From: an uncultured Archangium sp.
GTDB taxonomy: Bacteria > Myxococcota > Myxococcia > Myxococcales > Myxococcaceae
Reading direction: 5' to 3'
Length of the DNA: 36,986 nt
Assembly: GCA_903905455.1 (NCBI GenBank)
Contig: CAIVGN010000102.1
Location: 1 to 36,986 of the forward strand
The position numbers were made by a program, and so were the translations under genes. Below, one piece after another: positions 16,515 to 24,562 of the stretch (position 1 is its first letter; the number at the start of each line of letters is the position of its first letter). The notes under the pieces were generated by a model. That model was not told where the DNA came from. It saw nothing but the letters and a program-made list of their open reading frames with translations, and ran no database searches.

Positions 16515-19325
16515 ATGTCCACGCCTGCCCCGCGCCCCCTGCGCGCCACGCTCTTCCTCTGCGCGCTGTCGCTCCTCGCCGCCTGCGCCACCCCCGACGA
16601 GCAGCTCTCGGCGAACGATCCCTTCGTGCGCGTGGCCCGCACCTCCGAGGCGTTGACCCTCGACGCCGGCAGCGACGGCTACACCACCGCGGGCAACGAG
16701 AACTTCTACCTCGCCATCAACAAGGCGCAGCTGGGCCAGAAGTGGTTCCTCTCGGCCTACCTCACGCAGTGGCACCCGTCGGAGAGTGGCCAGGCGGCGC
16801 GCTCGCTGGGCACGCGGGTGGTGACCTTCAAGATCCAGAACAACAAGCTCTACGTGTTCGACGCCACCGACGGCACCAAGTGGAGCGACGCGCTCGATCC
16901 GCAGCTGGTGGTGGAGGCCTACCCGCTGGTGACGGACTTCGCGCCGTTCAACGCGCTGCCCGGCGCGAGCAACTACGTGCTCATCGACCCGTCGGCGGGG
17001 CTCAACCGCTTCGAGGTGGTGGGCGACGACTTCGCGGCGAGCTACCAGGTGCGCTTCCAGCTCGAGCTCTCGTACCTGCAGCGCTTCCGCGCCCTGGGCG
17101 ACGGCGTGTCCTTCGAGCAGGTCTTCACCGGCTACTCCGAGGCGCCGGGCGCGGGGCTGCTCGCGTGGAACCAGCCGTTCCGCGGGTCGGGCACCATGTC
17201 GGTCTCGCTGCGTCGCTACGCCGAGAGCGCGGGCTTCGTCGCCACCGAGCGCACCACCAACCAGTACTTCGGCAGCAGCAACGTGCAGTACGTGCCCAAC
17301 GAGCCGCGGCTCAAGCAGAACGTCGTGAAGTGGAACATCAAGCCGGGCATGCAGCCCATCCCCTGGCGCATCACCTCCACGTTGGCGCGGCTCAAGGCCG
17401 ACCCGCGGTTGGCGGGCATCGACATCGAAGGTGCGCTGAGCCGCGGCATCACCGGGTGGAACGACGCCTTCGGCTTCCCGGTCTTCAGCGTGGTGCCCAC
17501 CACGGCGGCCGACTCCTTCGGTGACGACGACAAGAACTTCATCGTCGTCGACACCAACCCCGCGCTGGGCATGGCCTTCGCCAACTGGCGCGAGAACCCG
17601 AACACCGGGGAAATCCGCGGCGCGTCGGTCTACTTCTCCACCACCTTCATCGAGGGTGCGCTGCAGTCGGCGGGTGACGCGGGGCTGCTCGAGTTCGACG
17701 CGGGCACCCCGGTCCTCGACGCCGGTACGCCGGTGGTCGACGCGGGCGTCTTCGCTCCCTGCGCGCCGCAGCTGGTCATCAGCCAGGTCTACGGCGGCAA
17801 CTCGGCGACCGGCTTCCGCAACCAGGACTTCGTGGTGCTCCACAACCGCGGCGTGGACCCGGCGGTGCTCTCGGGGCTCTCGCTGCAGTACGGCTCGGCG
17901 ACGGGCACGGCGGCGTGGCAGGTCGTTCCCCTCACGGGTCCCGCCATCCCCGCGGGTGGCTACTACCTGGTGGGCTTCGCGGTGACGGCGGGCGGCACGG
18001 CGTTGCCCACGGTCGATCAGACCAGCGGCATCAACCTCGCGGCGTCGGGTGGCAAGCTGGCGCTGGTCCAGGGCACGACGGCGTTGACCGGGGCCTGCGG
18101 TCTCACCGCCTCCGTGCTCGACACCGTGGGCTACGGCGCCACCAACTGCAGCGAGCTGCGCCCGGCGCCCGCGGGCACCTCCACCGCGACGCTCCTGCGC
18201 GCCGACCTCATCGGCTGCGTGGACACCAACGACAACGGCGCCGACTTCATCAGCAGCGCCACCGCGCCCTCGAACCTGGGCAGTGGCGTGACCAACGCGT
18301 GCACCTGCGCCGCGCCCGTCGCGCCCCTTGCGCCTTCGCTCTCGACCGACGGCGGCGTGCAGCTCGCGATGCCCACCGGCGACGCGCGGCCGGCGCTGCG
18401 CTGGTCGGCGATGCCCGAGCAGGCGCTGTGCGCGATGAAGCTCGAGGCGGCGGCCATCCCCGCGGGGCTGACGCGCAAGGAGTTCCTCGAGAAGTACATC
18501 ACCGAGGTCATCCTCCACGAGGTGGGGCACACGCTGGGGCTGCGGCACAACTTCAAGGGCTCGCTCGAGGGCTCGTCGGTGATGGACTACAACGCCGAGG
18601 CCGACGCGGTGCGCCTCGACAAGCCGGGCGCGTACGACGTGGCGGCGGTGAAGTTCCTCTACGGGCTCTCGACGCTGGCGCCGACGCAGGCCTTCTGTAC
18701 CGACCAGGACACGGCCGTCGACGCGCTGTGCGCGCGCTTCGACCAGGGTCCCAATCCGCTGACCACCGACATCACCCCGCGGTACCAGGCGGCCATGCGC
18801 AAGGCACTGACCGCGCAGCAGGCCCTGCTGGTGACCGACGTCTTCCCGCTCACCCGGCACGTGCGCGGCGCGGCGAACGAGGCGCAGCGGCTCGAGGCCT
18901 TCAACGCGCTCATCGCGGACACGGCGCCCCCGCTCAAGGCCGAGGTGCTGGCCCTCACCCCGACCGCCGGGGCCTACGCCAACTTCTACAACGCGGTGTT
19001 GCTCAGCAACCTCTTCCTCACCGGGGCGGCGAACCGCGATGAGATCGGCGTCAACCCGTCGTTGGACGACGCGGCGTTCCGGGCGCGGGTCATCGAGGTG
19101 GTGAAGAACAGCCTCACCGGCAGCGACGGGCAGCGCTCGTTGGACACCATGCGGGTGATGGTCGACGTGCTCAAGGCGATGCAGCAGGGCGACGCGCTCA
19201 TCGCGCTCAACGCCGCCCGGGCCTCGTTCGTGGCGTCGCGGGCCAACTACCCGGTGTCGGTGCAGCCGTTGATCGACGACCTCATTCGCCGCATCGACCT
19301 GGCGACCTCGCCGTACTTCTACTGA
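16515..19325 (+). CDS. Zinc metalloprotease (metzincin-like) lipoprotein with inserted lamin-tail-like domain
   Basis: A 936-residue predicted lipoprotein: CALSLLAAC, Cys24. Residues about 40-375 match the N-terminal region of the large bacterial 'zinc-dependent metalloprotease' (DUF5117/DUF4953-type) family, with WNIKPGMQPIPW, GITGWNDAFG, VDTNPALGMAFANWREN and NTGEIRGASVYF. A DAG-rich linker (LDAGTPVVDAG) leads into an LTD/lamin-tail-like domain at about 418-596 (LVISQVYGGNSATGFRNQDFVVLHNRG; PAIPAGGYYLVGF; TVDQTSGINLAAS). The catalytic motif HEVGHTLGLRH follows (His668, Glu669, His672, His678), with a Met-turn VMDYN (Met690). All zinc ligands and the base are present, so it should be active outside the cell. 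The ATG at 16515 begins the signal peptide. REP-like repeats flank the gene. Confidence 0.85.
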   Translation: MSTPAPRPLRATLFLCALSLLAACATPDEQLSANDPFVRVARTSEALTLDAGSDGYTTAGNENFYLAINKAQLGQKWFLSAYLTQWHPSESGQAARSLGTRVVTFKIQNNKLYVFDATDGTKWSDALDPQLVVEAYPLVTDFAPFNALPGASNYVLIDPSAGLNRFEVVGDDFAASYQVRFQLELSYLQRFRALGDGVSFEQVFTGYSEAPGAGLLAWNQPFRGSGTMSVSLRRYAESAGFVATERTTNQYFGSSNVQYVPNEPRLKQNVVKWNIKPGMQPIPWRITSTLARLKADPRLAGIDIEGALSRGITGWNDAFGFPVFSVVPTTAADSFGDDDKNFIVVDTNPALGMAFANWRENPNTGEIRGASVYFSTTFIEGALQSAGDAGLLEFDAGTPVLDAGTPVVDAGVFAPCAPQLVISQVYGGNSATGFRNQDFVVLHNRGVDPAVLSGLSLQYGSATGTAAWQVVPLTGPAIPAGGYYLVGFAVTAGGTALPTVDQTSGINLAASGGKLALVQGTTALTGACGLTASVLDTVGYGATNCSELRPAPAGTSTATLLRADLIGCVDTNDNGADFISSATAPSNLGSGVTNACTCAAPVAPLAPSLSTDGGVQLAMPTGDARPALRWSAMPEQALCAMKLEAAAIPAGLTRKEFLEKYITEVILHEVGHTLGLRHNFKGSLEGSSVMDYNAEADAVRLDKPGAYDVAAVKFLYGLSTLAPTQAFCTDQDTAVDALCARFDQGPNPLTTDITPRYQAAMRKALTAQQALLVTDVFPLTRHVRGAANEAQRLEAFNALIADTAPPLKAEVLALTPTAGAYANFYNAVLLSNLFLTGAANRDEIGVNPSLDDAAFRARVIEVVKNSLTGSDGQRSLDTMRVMVDVLKAMQQGDALIALNAARASFVASRANYPVSVQPLIDDLIRRIDLATSPYFY

Positions 19326-19329
19326 GTCG

Positions 19330-19374
19330 CTCCCTCGCCCTGCGCCAGCGGGGAGAGGGCCGGGGTGAGGGGCC
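19330..19374 (+). repeat. REP-like hairpin repeat, copy 2
   Basis: A 45-base element, same orientation as copy 1, starting 4 bases after the metalloprotease stop. CCCTCGCCCTGC and GCGGGGAGAGGG pair around a GCCA loop, followed by CCGGGGTGAGGGGCC. A possible transcript end. Confidence 0.8.
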
Positions 19375-19434
19375 GGACCGACCTCTGACCAACATCACTG
19401 ACACGCCTCCTCCCCCGGTCTACCCTCGGCCACC

Positions 19435-20247
19435 ATGTTGAGCGTGACGCTGTCGCTGCTCTTGTCGGTGGCACCCTCAGTCGCCGTTCCCGGTCTCACC
19501 GGCGCAGGCCTCGAGGCCGGCGAAGTCGACCTCTACGGCACGCTCCTGGCGAGCGGCCTGCGGGAACGGGGGCTCAAGGTGATCACCGCCGAAGACATGG
19601 CGGCGATGCTGGGCATGGATCGGCAGCGGGCGTTGCTGGGCTGCGCGACGACCTGCAGCGCGGAGTTCGCCGCGGCGCTCGGCACCGACGGCATCCTCCT
19701 GGGGCGCGTGGGCCGCCTGGGCGCCGGGTACACGCTCTCGGCGCGGGTGCTCTCGGCCAAGGACGCCGAGGTGTTGGCCGAAGCGACCGAGACCGCGACG
19801 GGCCCCGAAGGCATGACCGCGGCCATCGATCACCTCGCGTGGCGGTTGGCGACGCAGCTCGATTGGAAGTGGGCGGGGCGGGGGCTGCACCCGGGTCCTG
19901 ACCCGACGGCGCCGAAGCCGGTGGCGACGTCACTGCGCCCCGCGGCGTGGGTCACGCTGGGCGTTGCGGTCGCGGGCCTCGCGTCGGGGCTCGCGCTGCG
20001 GCTCAAGGCCGAGGGCACCTGGCGTTCGCTGGGGCAGGCGAACACCTCGGCGGACATCGTCTCGCTGCGCAACGCCGGCAACCTCGAGCAGACGCTGGGC
20101 TTCTCGTTGATCGGCCTCGGTGGCGCGGCGGCGGTGACGGCGCTGGTGCTCGCGTTGGTGAGCCCCGAGCCGGCCTCGGCCGTGTCCTTCGGAGTGACGC
20201 CGCTGCAGGGTGGGATGTTCGCATCGCTGGGGTGGTCATGGCGCTGA
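19435..20247 (+). CDS. Exported membrane-anchored protein of unknown function
   Basis: A 270-residue protein. MLSVTLSLLLSVAPSVAVPG is a signal peptide. Residues about 25-140 form a small alpha/beta domain (VDLYGTLLASGLRERGLKVITAEDMAAMLG; SAEFAAALGTDGILLGRVGRLGAGYTLSARVLSA) resembling the N-terminal fold of CsgG/FlgO/TolB-N-like outer-membrane-associated proteins, where 'which system am I' paralogues gather parameters by name. Two hydrophobic segments follow, at about 165-185 (WVTLGVAVAGLASGLAL) and 220-242 (FSLIGLGGAAAVTALVLAL). No catalytic motif is visible. The ATG at 19435 lacks a clear Shine-Dalgarno sequence. Its last 10 bases overlap the next gene, so the two are probably translationally coupled and act together. 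The family match is by eye and uncertain. Confidence 0.65.
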   Translation: MLSVTLSLLLSVAPSVAVPGLTGAGLEAGEVDLYGTLLASGLRERGLKVITAEDMAAMLGMDRQRALLGCATTCSAEFAAALGTDGILLGRVGRLGAGYTLSARVLSAKDAEVLAEATETATGPEGMTAAIDHLAWRLATQLDWKWAGRGLHPGPDPTAPKPVATSLRPAAWVTLGVAVAGLASGLALRLKAEGTWRSLGQANTSADIVSLRNAGNLEQTLGFSLIGLGGAAAVTALVLALVSPEPASAVSFGVTPLQGGMFASLGWSWR

Positions 20248-21404
20248 GTCGGCTGCTGGTGTGCTCGGTGTTCCTCGTCGGCTGTTTCGACTTCAACGGG
20301 CTGGCGGAAGAGCGGTTGGCGGGGCTCGACGCGGGCGAGGTGGATGCCGGCGAAGTCGACCCCGGTCCGCAGGACGCGGGCGTACTCGACGCGGGCGTAC
20401 CCGACGCGGGCGTACCTGATGCGGGCGTACTCGACGCGGGCGTACCCGACGCGGGGCCGGCCGACGCAGGCCCGACCTGCGGGCCCAACCGGCTCCAGTT
20501 CGTCTCGCTCTTCGTCGAAGACGCGGGCATCGTCTCGTACGGTGGCGTGAGCGTCGGAGGCGGCTCGCTGCTGCTGATGGGCACGCACGGCGTCAACGAC
20601 ACCATGGCGCGCGCGTTCTCGATGGATGCGGGCGTCATCGCGAGCACCACGATGAGCCTCATCCCCTCGATGTTGGTGAACGATGGGACGGGGGTTGCGG
20701 GGAACGAGCAGTTCACCATCGATGAGCGCGGAGGCGGCGTGTTCCGGACGAACGTGGGCTACGCCCCCGTGATGCAGTCGGGCGCTTGCGCTTCGTTGAC
20801 GGCGGACGCGGTCTTCAGCCGCACGCCGAACGTCGGCCTCTACTGCTGCAACGACTTCAAGGTGTGCGAGTGGCGCGACGGGGGCACGAGCCTGCTCCCG
20901 CTGGCGGGCATCAGCGGGACCTGCGGCTCCTTGCGCCAGAACGACGCGGGCGAGGTCTGGCGCTCAGGCGTGGTGACGACTTCGCCGGGCGTGCAGCGCG
21001 CCGCGTTCGTCGCGCCGGACGGCGGGTTGACCCTGCTGCCGGCCGACGTCACCAACGTCTCGATGTTTGATTTCTTGAGCTCGGGCCTGCTCGTCTTCCT
21101 CGACCACAATGGCACTCCGCGCTTGCCGGTCAATGGGGGCTGGGTACCGCTCACGGGCGCGGGGACCATTCGGTCGATCGCCGTCGCGGGCCCGCGCGAG
21201 ACGTACCTTGCGGGCGCCGACGACGGGCTCCTGCTCTATGACGGTCAGTCGGTGTGCCGGCCGGAGATCCTCGGTCGCCCCGCGCTGCCCGGCGTCCCCA
21301 ACTTCCTCTCGGTGCGCGTCGATGGCGACTACCTCGTGCTCGTGGCCGACCTGCAGCACGCCTCGTTGCCGGTGGCGATGACGCTGCGGCGCGTGCCGCG
21401 GTAG
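20238..21404 (+). CDS. Lipoprotein with DAG repeat linker and beta-propeller-like domain
   Basis: A 388-residue predicted lipoprotein. MALSRLLVCSVFLVGC has a lipobox (LVGC, Cys16). It is followed by an Asp-Ala-Gly repeat linker (about residues 30-75; units such as GVPDAGVLDAG) encoded by a 15-base minisatellite. The rest (about 80-388) is rich in short beta-strand repeats of the kind seen in propellers (GGVSVGGGSLLLMGTHG; RSGVVTTSPGVQRAAFVAPDGGLTLLPADV; FLSVRVDGDYLVLVADL) with a few paired cysteines. It starts 10 bases inside the preceding gene. Neither the ligand nor the function is known; surface display on a flexible stalk is inferred. Confidence 0.72.
   Translation: MALSRLLVCSVFLVGCFDFNGLAEERLAGLDAGEVDAGEVDPGPQDAGVLDAGVPDAGVPDAGVLDAGVPDAGPADAGPTCGPNRLQFVSLFVEDAGIVSYGGVSVGGGSLLLMGTHGVNDTMARAFSMDAGVIASTTMSLIPSMLVNDGTGVAGNEQFTIDERGGGVFRTNVGYAPVMQSGACASLTADAVFSRTPNVGLYCCNDFKVCEWRDGGTSLLPLAGISGTCGSLRQNDAGEVWRSGVVTTSPGVQRAAFVAPDGGLTLLPADVTNVSMFDFLSSGLLVFLDHNGTPRLPVNGGWVPLTGAGTIRSIAVAGPRETYLAGADDGLLLYDGQSVCRPEILGRPALPGVPNFLSVRVDGDYLVLVADLQHASLPVAMTLRRVPR
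20373..20462 (+). repeat. 15-base minisatellite encoding a V(P/L)DAG linker
   Basis: Six tandem 15-base units of the type GACGCGGGCGTACCC, five of them differing at one or two positions. They encode Asp-Ala-Gly-Val-Pro/Leu. In-frame expansion or contraction would change linker length without breaking the gene. Confidence 0.85.
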
Positions 21405-21461
21405 CCGGGCCCAGGAAACCGGGGAACCACGAAGCGGTGCGGGCTACGTTCCCCCGCGACC

Positions 21462-21923
21462 ATGGAATGCAAGGCGTGCGGCCGGCCCGTGTTGCCGAAC
21501 TCGGCGATCTGTACGAGCTGCGGCGCGCGCGTCGTGGCCAACGTGGGCCCCAGCCTCAAGCCCGCGCCCATCGTCGCTGCGACCCCCTCCGTCCCCGAGC
21601 CGCCCGTCGTCGAAGTGAACGTGCGCCGCGAGCACGAGCGCACGTCGCTGCGCTACCGCCTGGCGCAGAACCAGCGAGTGCCCCGCGAGCCGCGCGCCGT
21701 GTTGGTGCCCACGTTTCTGCGCTGGTGGGTCGGGCTCTCGCTGCTCTCGGTACTCGCCAACGGGGGGAGCTTTCTCCTGGGTCGTCCCAGCTTCCTCATC
21801 GAAGGCCTGCTCTCGGCTTCGGGGCTCGCCTTGGTGGTGGTCGCGGTGAGGTTGAAGGGACACCGCGCGCGCCTCGAGCAGGAACAGCGCGAAATCGAAG
21901 AGAGCCTCGCGAAGCTGAAGTGA
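21462..21923 (+). CDS. Zinc-ribbon membrane protein
   Basis: A 153-residue protein. MECKACGRPVLPNSAICTSCGA is a CxxC-x11-CxxC zinc ribbon of the type found at the start of many small membrane proteins. A Pro/Ala-rich linker follows, then a conserved basic stretch (RREHERTSLRYRLAQNQRVPREPR), two membrane helices (about 88-105 and 112-128) and a C-terminal coiled-coil-like helix (RARLEQEQREIEESLAKLK). The N-terminus is expected in the cytoplasm, binding zinc. No enzymatic site is visible. It is followed 19 bases later by the CrtI-like oxidoreductase on the same strand, so co-transcription is likely. Confidence 0.7.
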   Translation: MECKACGRPVLPNSAICTSCGARVVANVGPSLKPAPIVAATPSVPEPPVVEVNVRREHERTSLRYRLAQNQRVPREPRAVLVPTFLRWWVGLSLLSVLANGGSFLLGRPSFLIEGLLSASGLALVVVAVRLKGHRARLEQEQREIEESLAKLK

Positions 21924-21942
21924 CGCCGTTACTTCGCGCGTC

Positions 21943-23388
21943 GTGAAGCCGTCGTCGATCGTCGTCGGAGCTGGCGCTGGAGGTCTCGTCGCCGCTCTCT
22001 ACCTGCAGCGCGCCGGGCACGACGTGGTGCTCCTCGAAGCCAAGTCGCGCGTCGGCGGCTGTGCCTCGGCCTTCCCGGTGAAGGGCTTCCGCTTTCTCGC
22101 CGGCGCCACCACGCTCATCGGCCTCGAGCCCGACATGCCGCTGGGCCGCGTGCTGGCCGAGCTGGAGATCTCCTTCGACGCCCCGGTGGCGCAGAAGAAC
22201 ATCAGCGTGTGGCAACACGGCGCGCCCTTGACGCTGACGCGCGACGCGGCCGCGAACCACGAGGTGCTCACCCGACACCACGGCGCCGACTTCGCCCGCT
22301 TCTGGGCCGAGTCCGCCCAGCTCGGGGCGCGCGGCTGGGGCCTCATCACCGAGCTCCACTTTCCCCCGCGGGGCCCGGGAGATCTCCTCGGCGCGGCGGG
22401 CAACGCGAAGGCCTGGGGCATGCTCCCGGCGCTGCTGCGCACCACGGCCTCCAAGCTCGCGGGGGCCGGCGCCATCACCGACGACGCACGAACGCTGCTC
22501 GATGAGCTGCTGCTCGTCTCGACCCAGGCCCGCGCCGCGCACACGCCGTACCTCTTCGGCGCGCTGGGCATGGAGTACCTCCAGCGCCCGCTGTACCTCG
22601 CCAGGGGCGGCCTCTCGTCGTTGCTCGAGCACCTCGCGGACCAGTTCGTCGCGCGCGGGGGCACGCTGAAGCTCGACACCGCGCTGACCGGCTACGCCAG
22701 GGGCGCCACCGGCTTCCACGTGGACACGCCGTCGGGCGGCTTCGACGCGCAGCACCTCGTGCTCAACCTCACGCACTGGGACGCGCAGCGCCTCGCCTCC
22801 CCCGAGCTCGCCCCCGTCTTCGCGGGCACCATCAAGCGCCACCCCGACGCCTGGGCGACGTGCACCCAGTACCTGGGCATCGAAGACGTCTTCGGGCCCG
22901 ACGCTGCGCCCTACCACCAGGTGTTGCTCGAGCAGCCGCTGCCCGTGAGCGGGGGCCACTCGGTCTTCGTCACCCTCTCGCGGCCGGACGATCGTTCGAT
23001 GGCGCCGGCGGGTTTTCGCGCGGTCACCATGAGCTGCCACGCCCCGGCGCGTGACTGGGAAGGCCTGAGCGACGCCGAGCACGCGGACCGCAAGGCGAAG
23101 GTGAGCGAGGAGCTGCTGGGCGCGCTGGCCGTGGCCTTCCCCGCGGTGCAGGGCGCCAGCAAGCCGGTGGTGATGCCCGGCACGCCGAAGACCTGGGAAG
23201 GCTTCACGGGTCGCAAGGGCGGGCGCGTGGGCGGCCTCGCCTTCGACTACGCGACGTTGCGCCGCGGCTACCCCACGGGACGCACCGGCGTGGCGGGCCT
23301 GGTGCGCGTGGGTGACACGGTGTTCCCCGGGCAGAGCGTGCCCGCCTGCGCGTGGGGTGCGCGGCGGGTGATCAGCGAACTGCGCTGA
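21943..23388 (+). CDS. CrtI-like FAD-dependent oxidoreductase (phytoene desaturase/isomerase family)
   Basis: A 481-residue flavoprotein from GTG. The dinucleotide-binding motif VVGAGAGGLVAALYLQRAGHDVVLLEAKSRVGGCAS (GAGAGG at 9-14, Glu at 32, then RVGG) and the C-terminal flavin motif VRVGDTVFPGQSVPACAWGARRV place it with the phytoene desaturase/carotenoid isomerase/retinol saturase group (usual length about 490). Members oxidise or isomerise polyene or lipid substrates using FAD. No phytoene synthase or other carotenoid gene is nearby, so a carotenoid role is not implied. The GTG at 21943 is the first in-frame start that keeps the FAD motif at the N-terminus. It ends 6 bases before the convergent methyltransferase stop. 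Confidence 0.85.
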   Translation: MKPSSIVVGAGAGGLVAALYLQRAGHDVVLLEAKSRVGGCASAFPVKGFRFLAGATTLIGLEPDMPLGRVLAELEISFDAPVAQKNISVWQHGAPLTLTRDAAANHEVLTRHHGADFARFWAESAQLGARGWGLITELHFPPRGPGDLLGAAGNAKAWGMLPALLRTTASKLAGAGAITDDARTLLDELLLVSTQARAAHTPYLFGALGMEYLQRPLYLARGGLSSLLEHLADQFVARGGTLKLDTALTGYARGATGFHVDTPSGGFDAQHLVLNLTHWDAQRLASPELAPVFAGTIKRHPDAWATCTQYLGIEDVFGPDAAPYHQVLLEQPLPVSGGHSVFVTLSRPDDRSMAPAGFRAVTMSCHAPARDWEGLSDAEHADRKAKVSEELLGALAVAFPAVQGASKPVVMPGTPKTWEGFTGRKGGRVGGLAFDYATLRRGYPTGRTGVAGLVRVGDTVFPGQSVPACAWGARRVISELR

Positions 23389-23394
23389 GTCGGC

Positions 23395-24477
23395 TCAGGC
23401 CGGCTGCAGCAGGTACATCGCGGTGATCTCCTTCGACCGCGCCTCGTGCAGCGGGTCGCTCTTGTCCTTCGCCTTGCCGTGCTTGGCGCCGATCTCGAAG
23501 GTCTCGATGCACTTCACGCCGTACTCCACGAAGAGCGCCTCGAGCGCGCCGGGCTCGCGCAGGCCCAGCAGCTCCGCCAGGTTCGAGATGATCAACGCGC
23601 CGCGGCCCTTGGGCGCGAGGTGCTTGTTGAGGCCCGACAGGAAGCCCTTGAGCATCTGGCTGTCCTCGTCGAACACCGCGCGGTCGATCTTGTTCTTCGG
23701 CGGCTCGGGCACCCAGGGCGGGTTGCACACCACGATGTCCGCGCGGCCCGCGGGGAACAGGGGGCGCTCCTCGATGGTGAAGTGCTCGGTCTGCTTGAAG
23801 AACTGGGCGTTCTCCTTGGCGCAGGCCACGGCCCGGGGGTCGATGTCCGTGCCCACCACGCTCGCCGCGCCCTTCTGCAGCAGCAAGAGCGCCAGCACGC
23901 CGGTGCCCGTGCCGATGTCGAAGCACTTGGTGCCCTTCACGTCGCCCAGGCGCCGCACCAGCTCCACGTAGTCGGTGCGCGTGGGGAGGTAGACGCCGTA
24001 GTGCGGCGTGAGCTTCTTGTTGAGCCCGGGCACGTCGATGCCCTTCTTGCGCCACTCGGCCGCGCCCACGATGCCCAGCAGGGTCTTGAACGGCACCACG
24101 GTGCGCTCGTCGGTGGTCTTGCCCCACGCCTGCTTGCAGGCCACCGAGACGTCCGGGGCGCGCTTGAGGTCGAGTTTGTACGAGGCGTCGAGCTCCACCA
24201 CGATGCGGCCCAGGGTGTCGTGCTCGATGGCGCGGGCCTTGCGCTCGGACCGGAAGGCCTCGAGCGGGGTACCGCTGTGGCGCGGGCTGGGCAGCCGGCG
24301 ACCCATGGCGCCGATGAGCTGGCGCGCGTTGTGGAAGTCGCCGCGGTACAGCAGGTACTCGCCCTTGCGGACGCGTCGCAGCGCGTCGTCCGCGTTCAGC
24401 GCGTCGTCGACGGGGCTCAGCTTCTCGGGCGCCGGGGTTTCACTCTCACTGCGCCAGGTAAAGGGAAGGGTGCTCAC
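23395..24477 (-). CDS. SAM-dependent methyltransferase with NPPW motif
   Basis: A 360-residue class I methyltransferase. The N-terminal 150 residues are an extra domain (ADDALRRVRKGEYLLYRGDFHNARQLIGAMGRRL, then a helical segment ending KKGIDVPGLNKKLTPHYGVYLPTRTDYVELV). The catalytic domain has motif I FDIGTGTGVLALLL (186-193), the acidic loop GTDIDPRAV, and IVVCNPPWVPEP (NPPW at 252-255), the N-Pro-Pro-aromatic motif of enzymes that methylate amide or amine nitrogens (HemK/PrmC, RsmC-like, N6-adenine). An RNA or protein target is therefore likely. No restriction gene is adjacent. The GTG at 24477 is preferred because further upstream the frame enters the shared 85-base divergent region and overlaps manC; confidence in the exact start is modest. 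Confidence 0.8.
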   Translation of the reverse strand: MSTLPFTWRSESETPAPEKLSPVDDALNADDALRRVRKGEYLLYRGDFHNARQLIGAMGRRLPSPRHSGTPLEAFRSERKARAIEHDTLGRIVVELDASYKLDLKRAPDVSVACKQAWGKTTDERTVVPFKTLLGIVGAAEWRKKGIDVPGLNKKLTPHYGVYLPTRTDYVELVRRLGDVKGTKCFDIGTGTGVLALLLLQKGAASVVGTDIDPRAVACAKENAQFFKQTEHFTIEERPLFPAGRADIVVCNPPWVPEPPKNKIDRAVFDEDSQMLKGFLSGLNKHLAPKGRGALIISNLAELLGLREPGALEALFVEYGVKCIETFEIGAKHGKAKDKSDPLHEARSKEITAMYLLQPA

Positions 24478-24562
24478 CCGGGCGCTTGTGTCACGTCTCC
24501 CGTACCCCTGAACAGATCTCCGCAGGTGACGGCGCCCCGGGCCTTGAATAAGGGCGCACCCC

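Noticed and set aside
16191-18860. A minus-strand open frame of about 890 residues
   Set aside because: It is rich in Arg, Gly and His, without motifs, opposite the metalloprotease gene with its intact zinc motif.
20373-20462. Regularly spaced short repeats, at first sight CRISPR-like
   Set aside because: The units are 15 bases, directly adjacent without spacers, and in frame with a lipoprotein linker.
21943-23388. Carotenoid biosynthesis cluster
   Set aside because: Only one CrtI-like gene is present; no phytoene synthase or geranylgeranyl diphosphate synthase lies in the window.
23395-24477. Possible restriction-modification methyltransferase
   Set aside because: The NPPW motif also fits RNA and protein methyltransferases, and no endonuclease or specificity gene is nearby.
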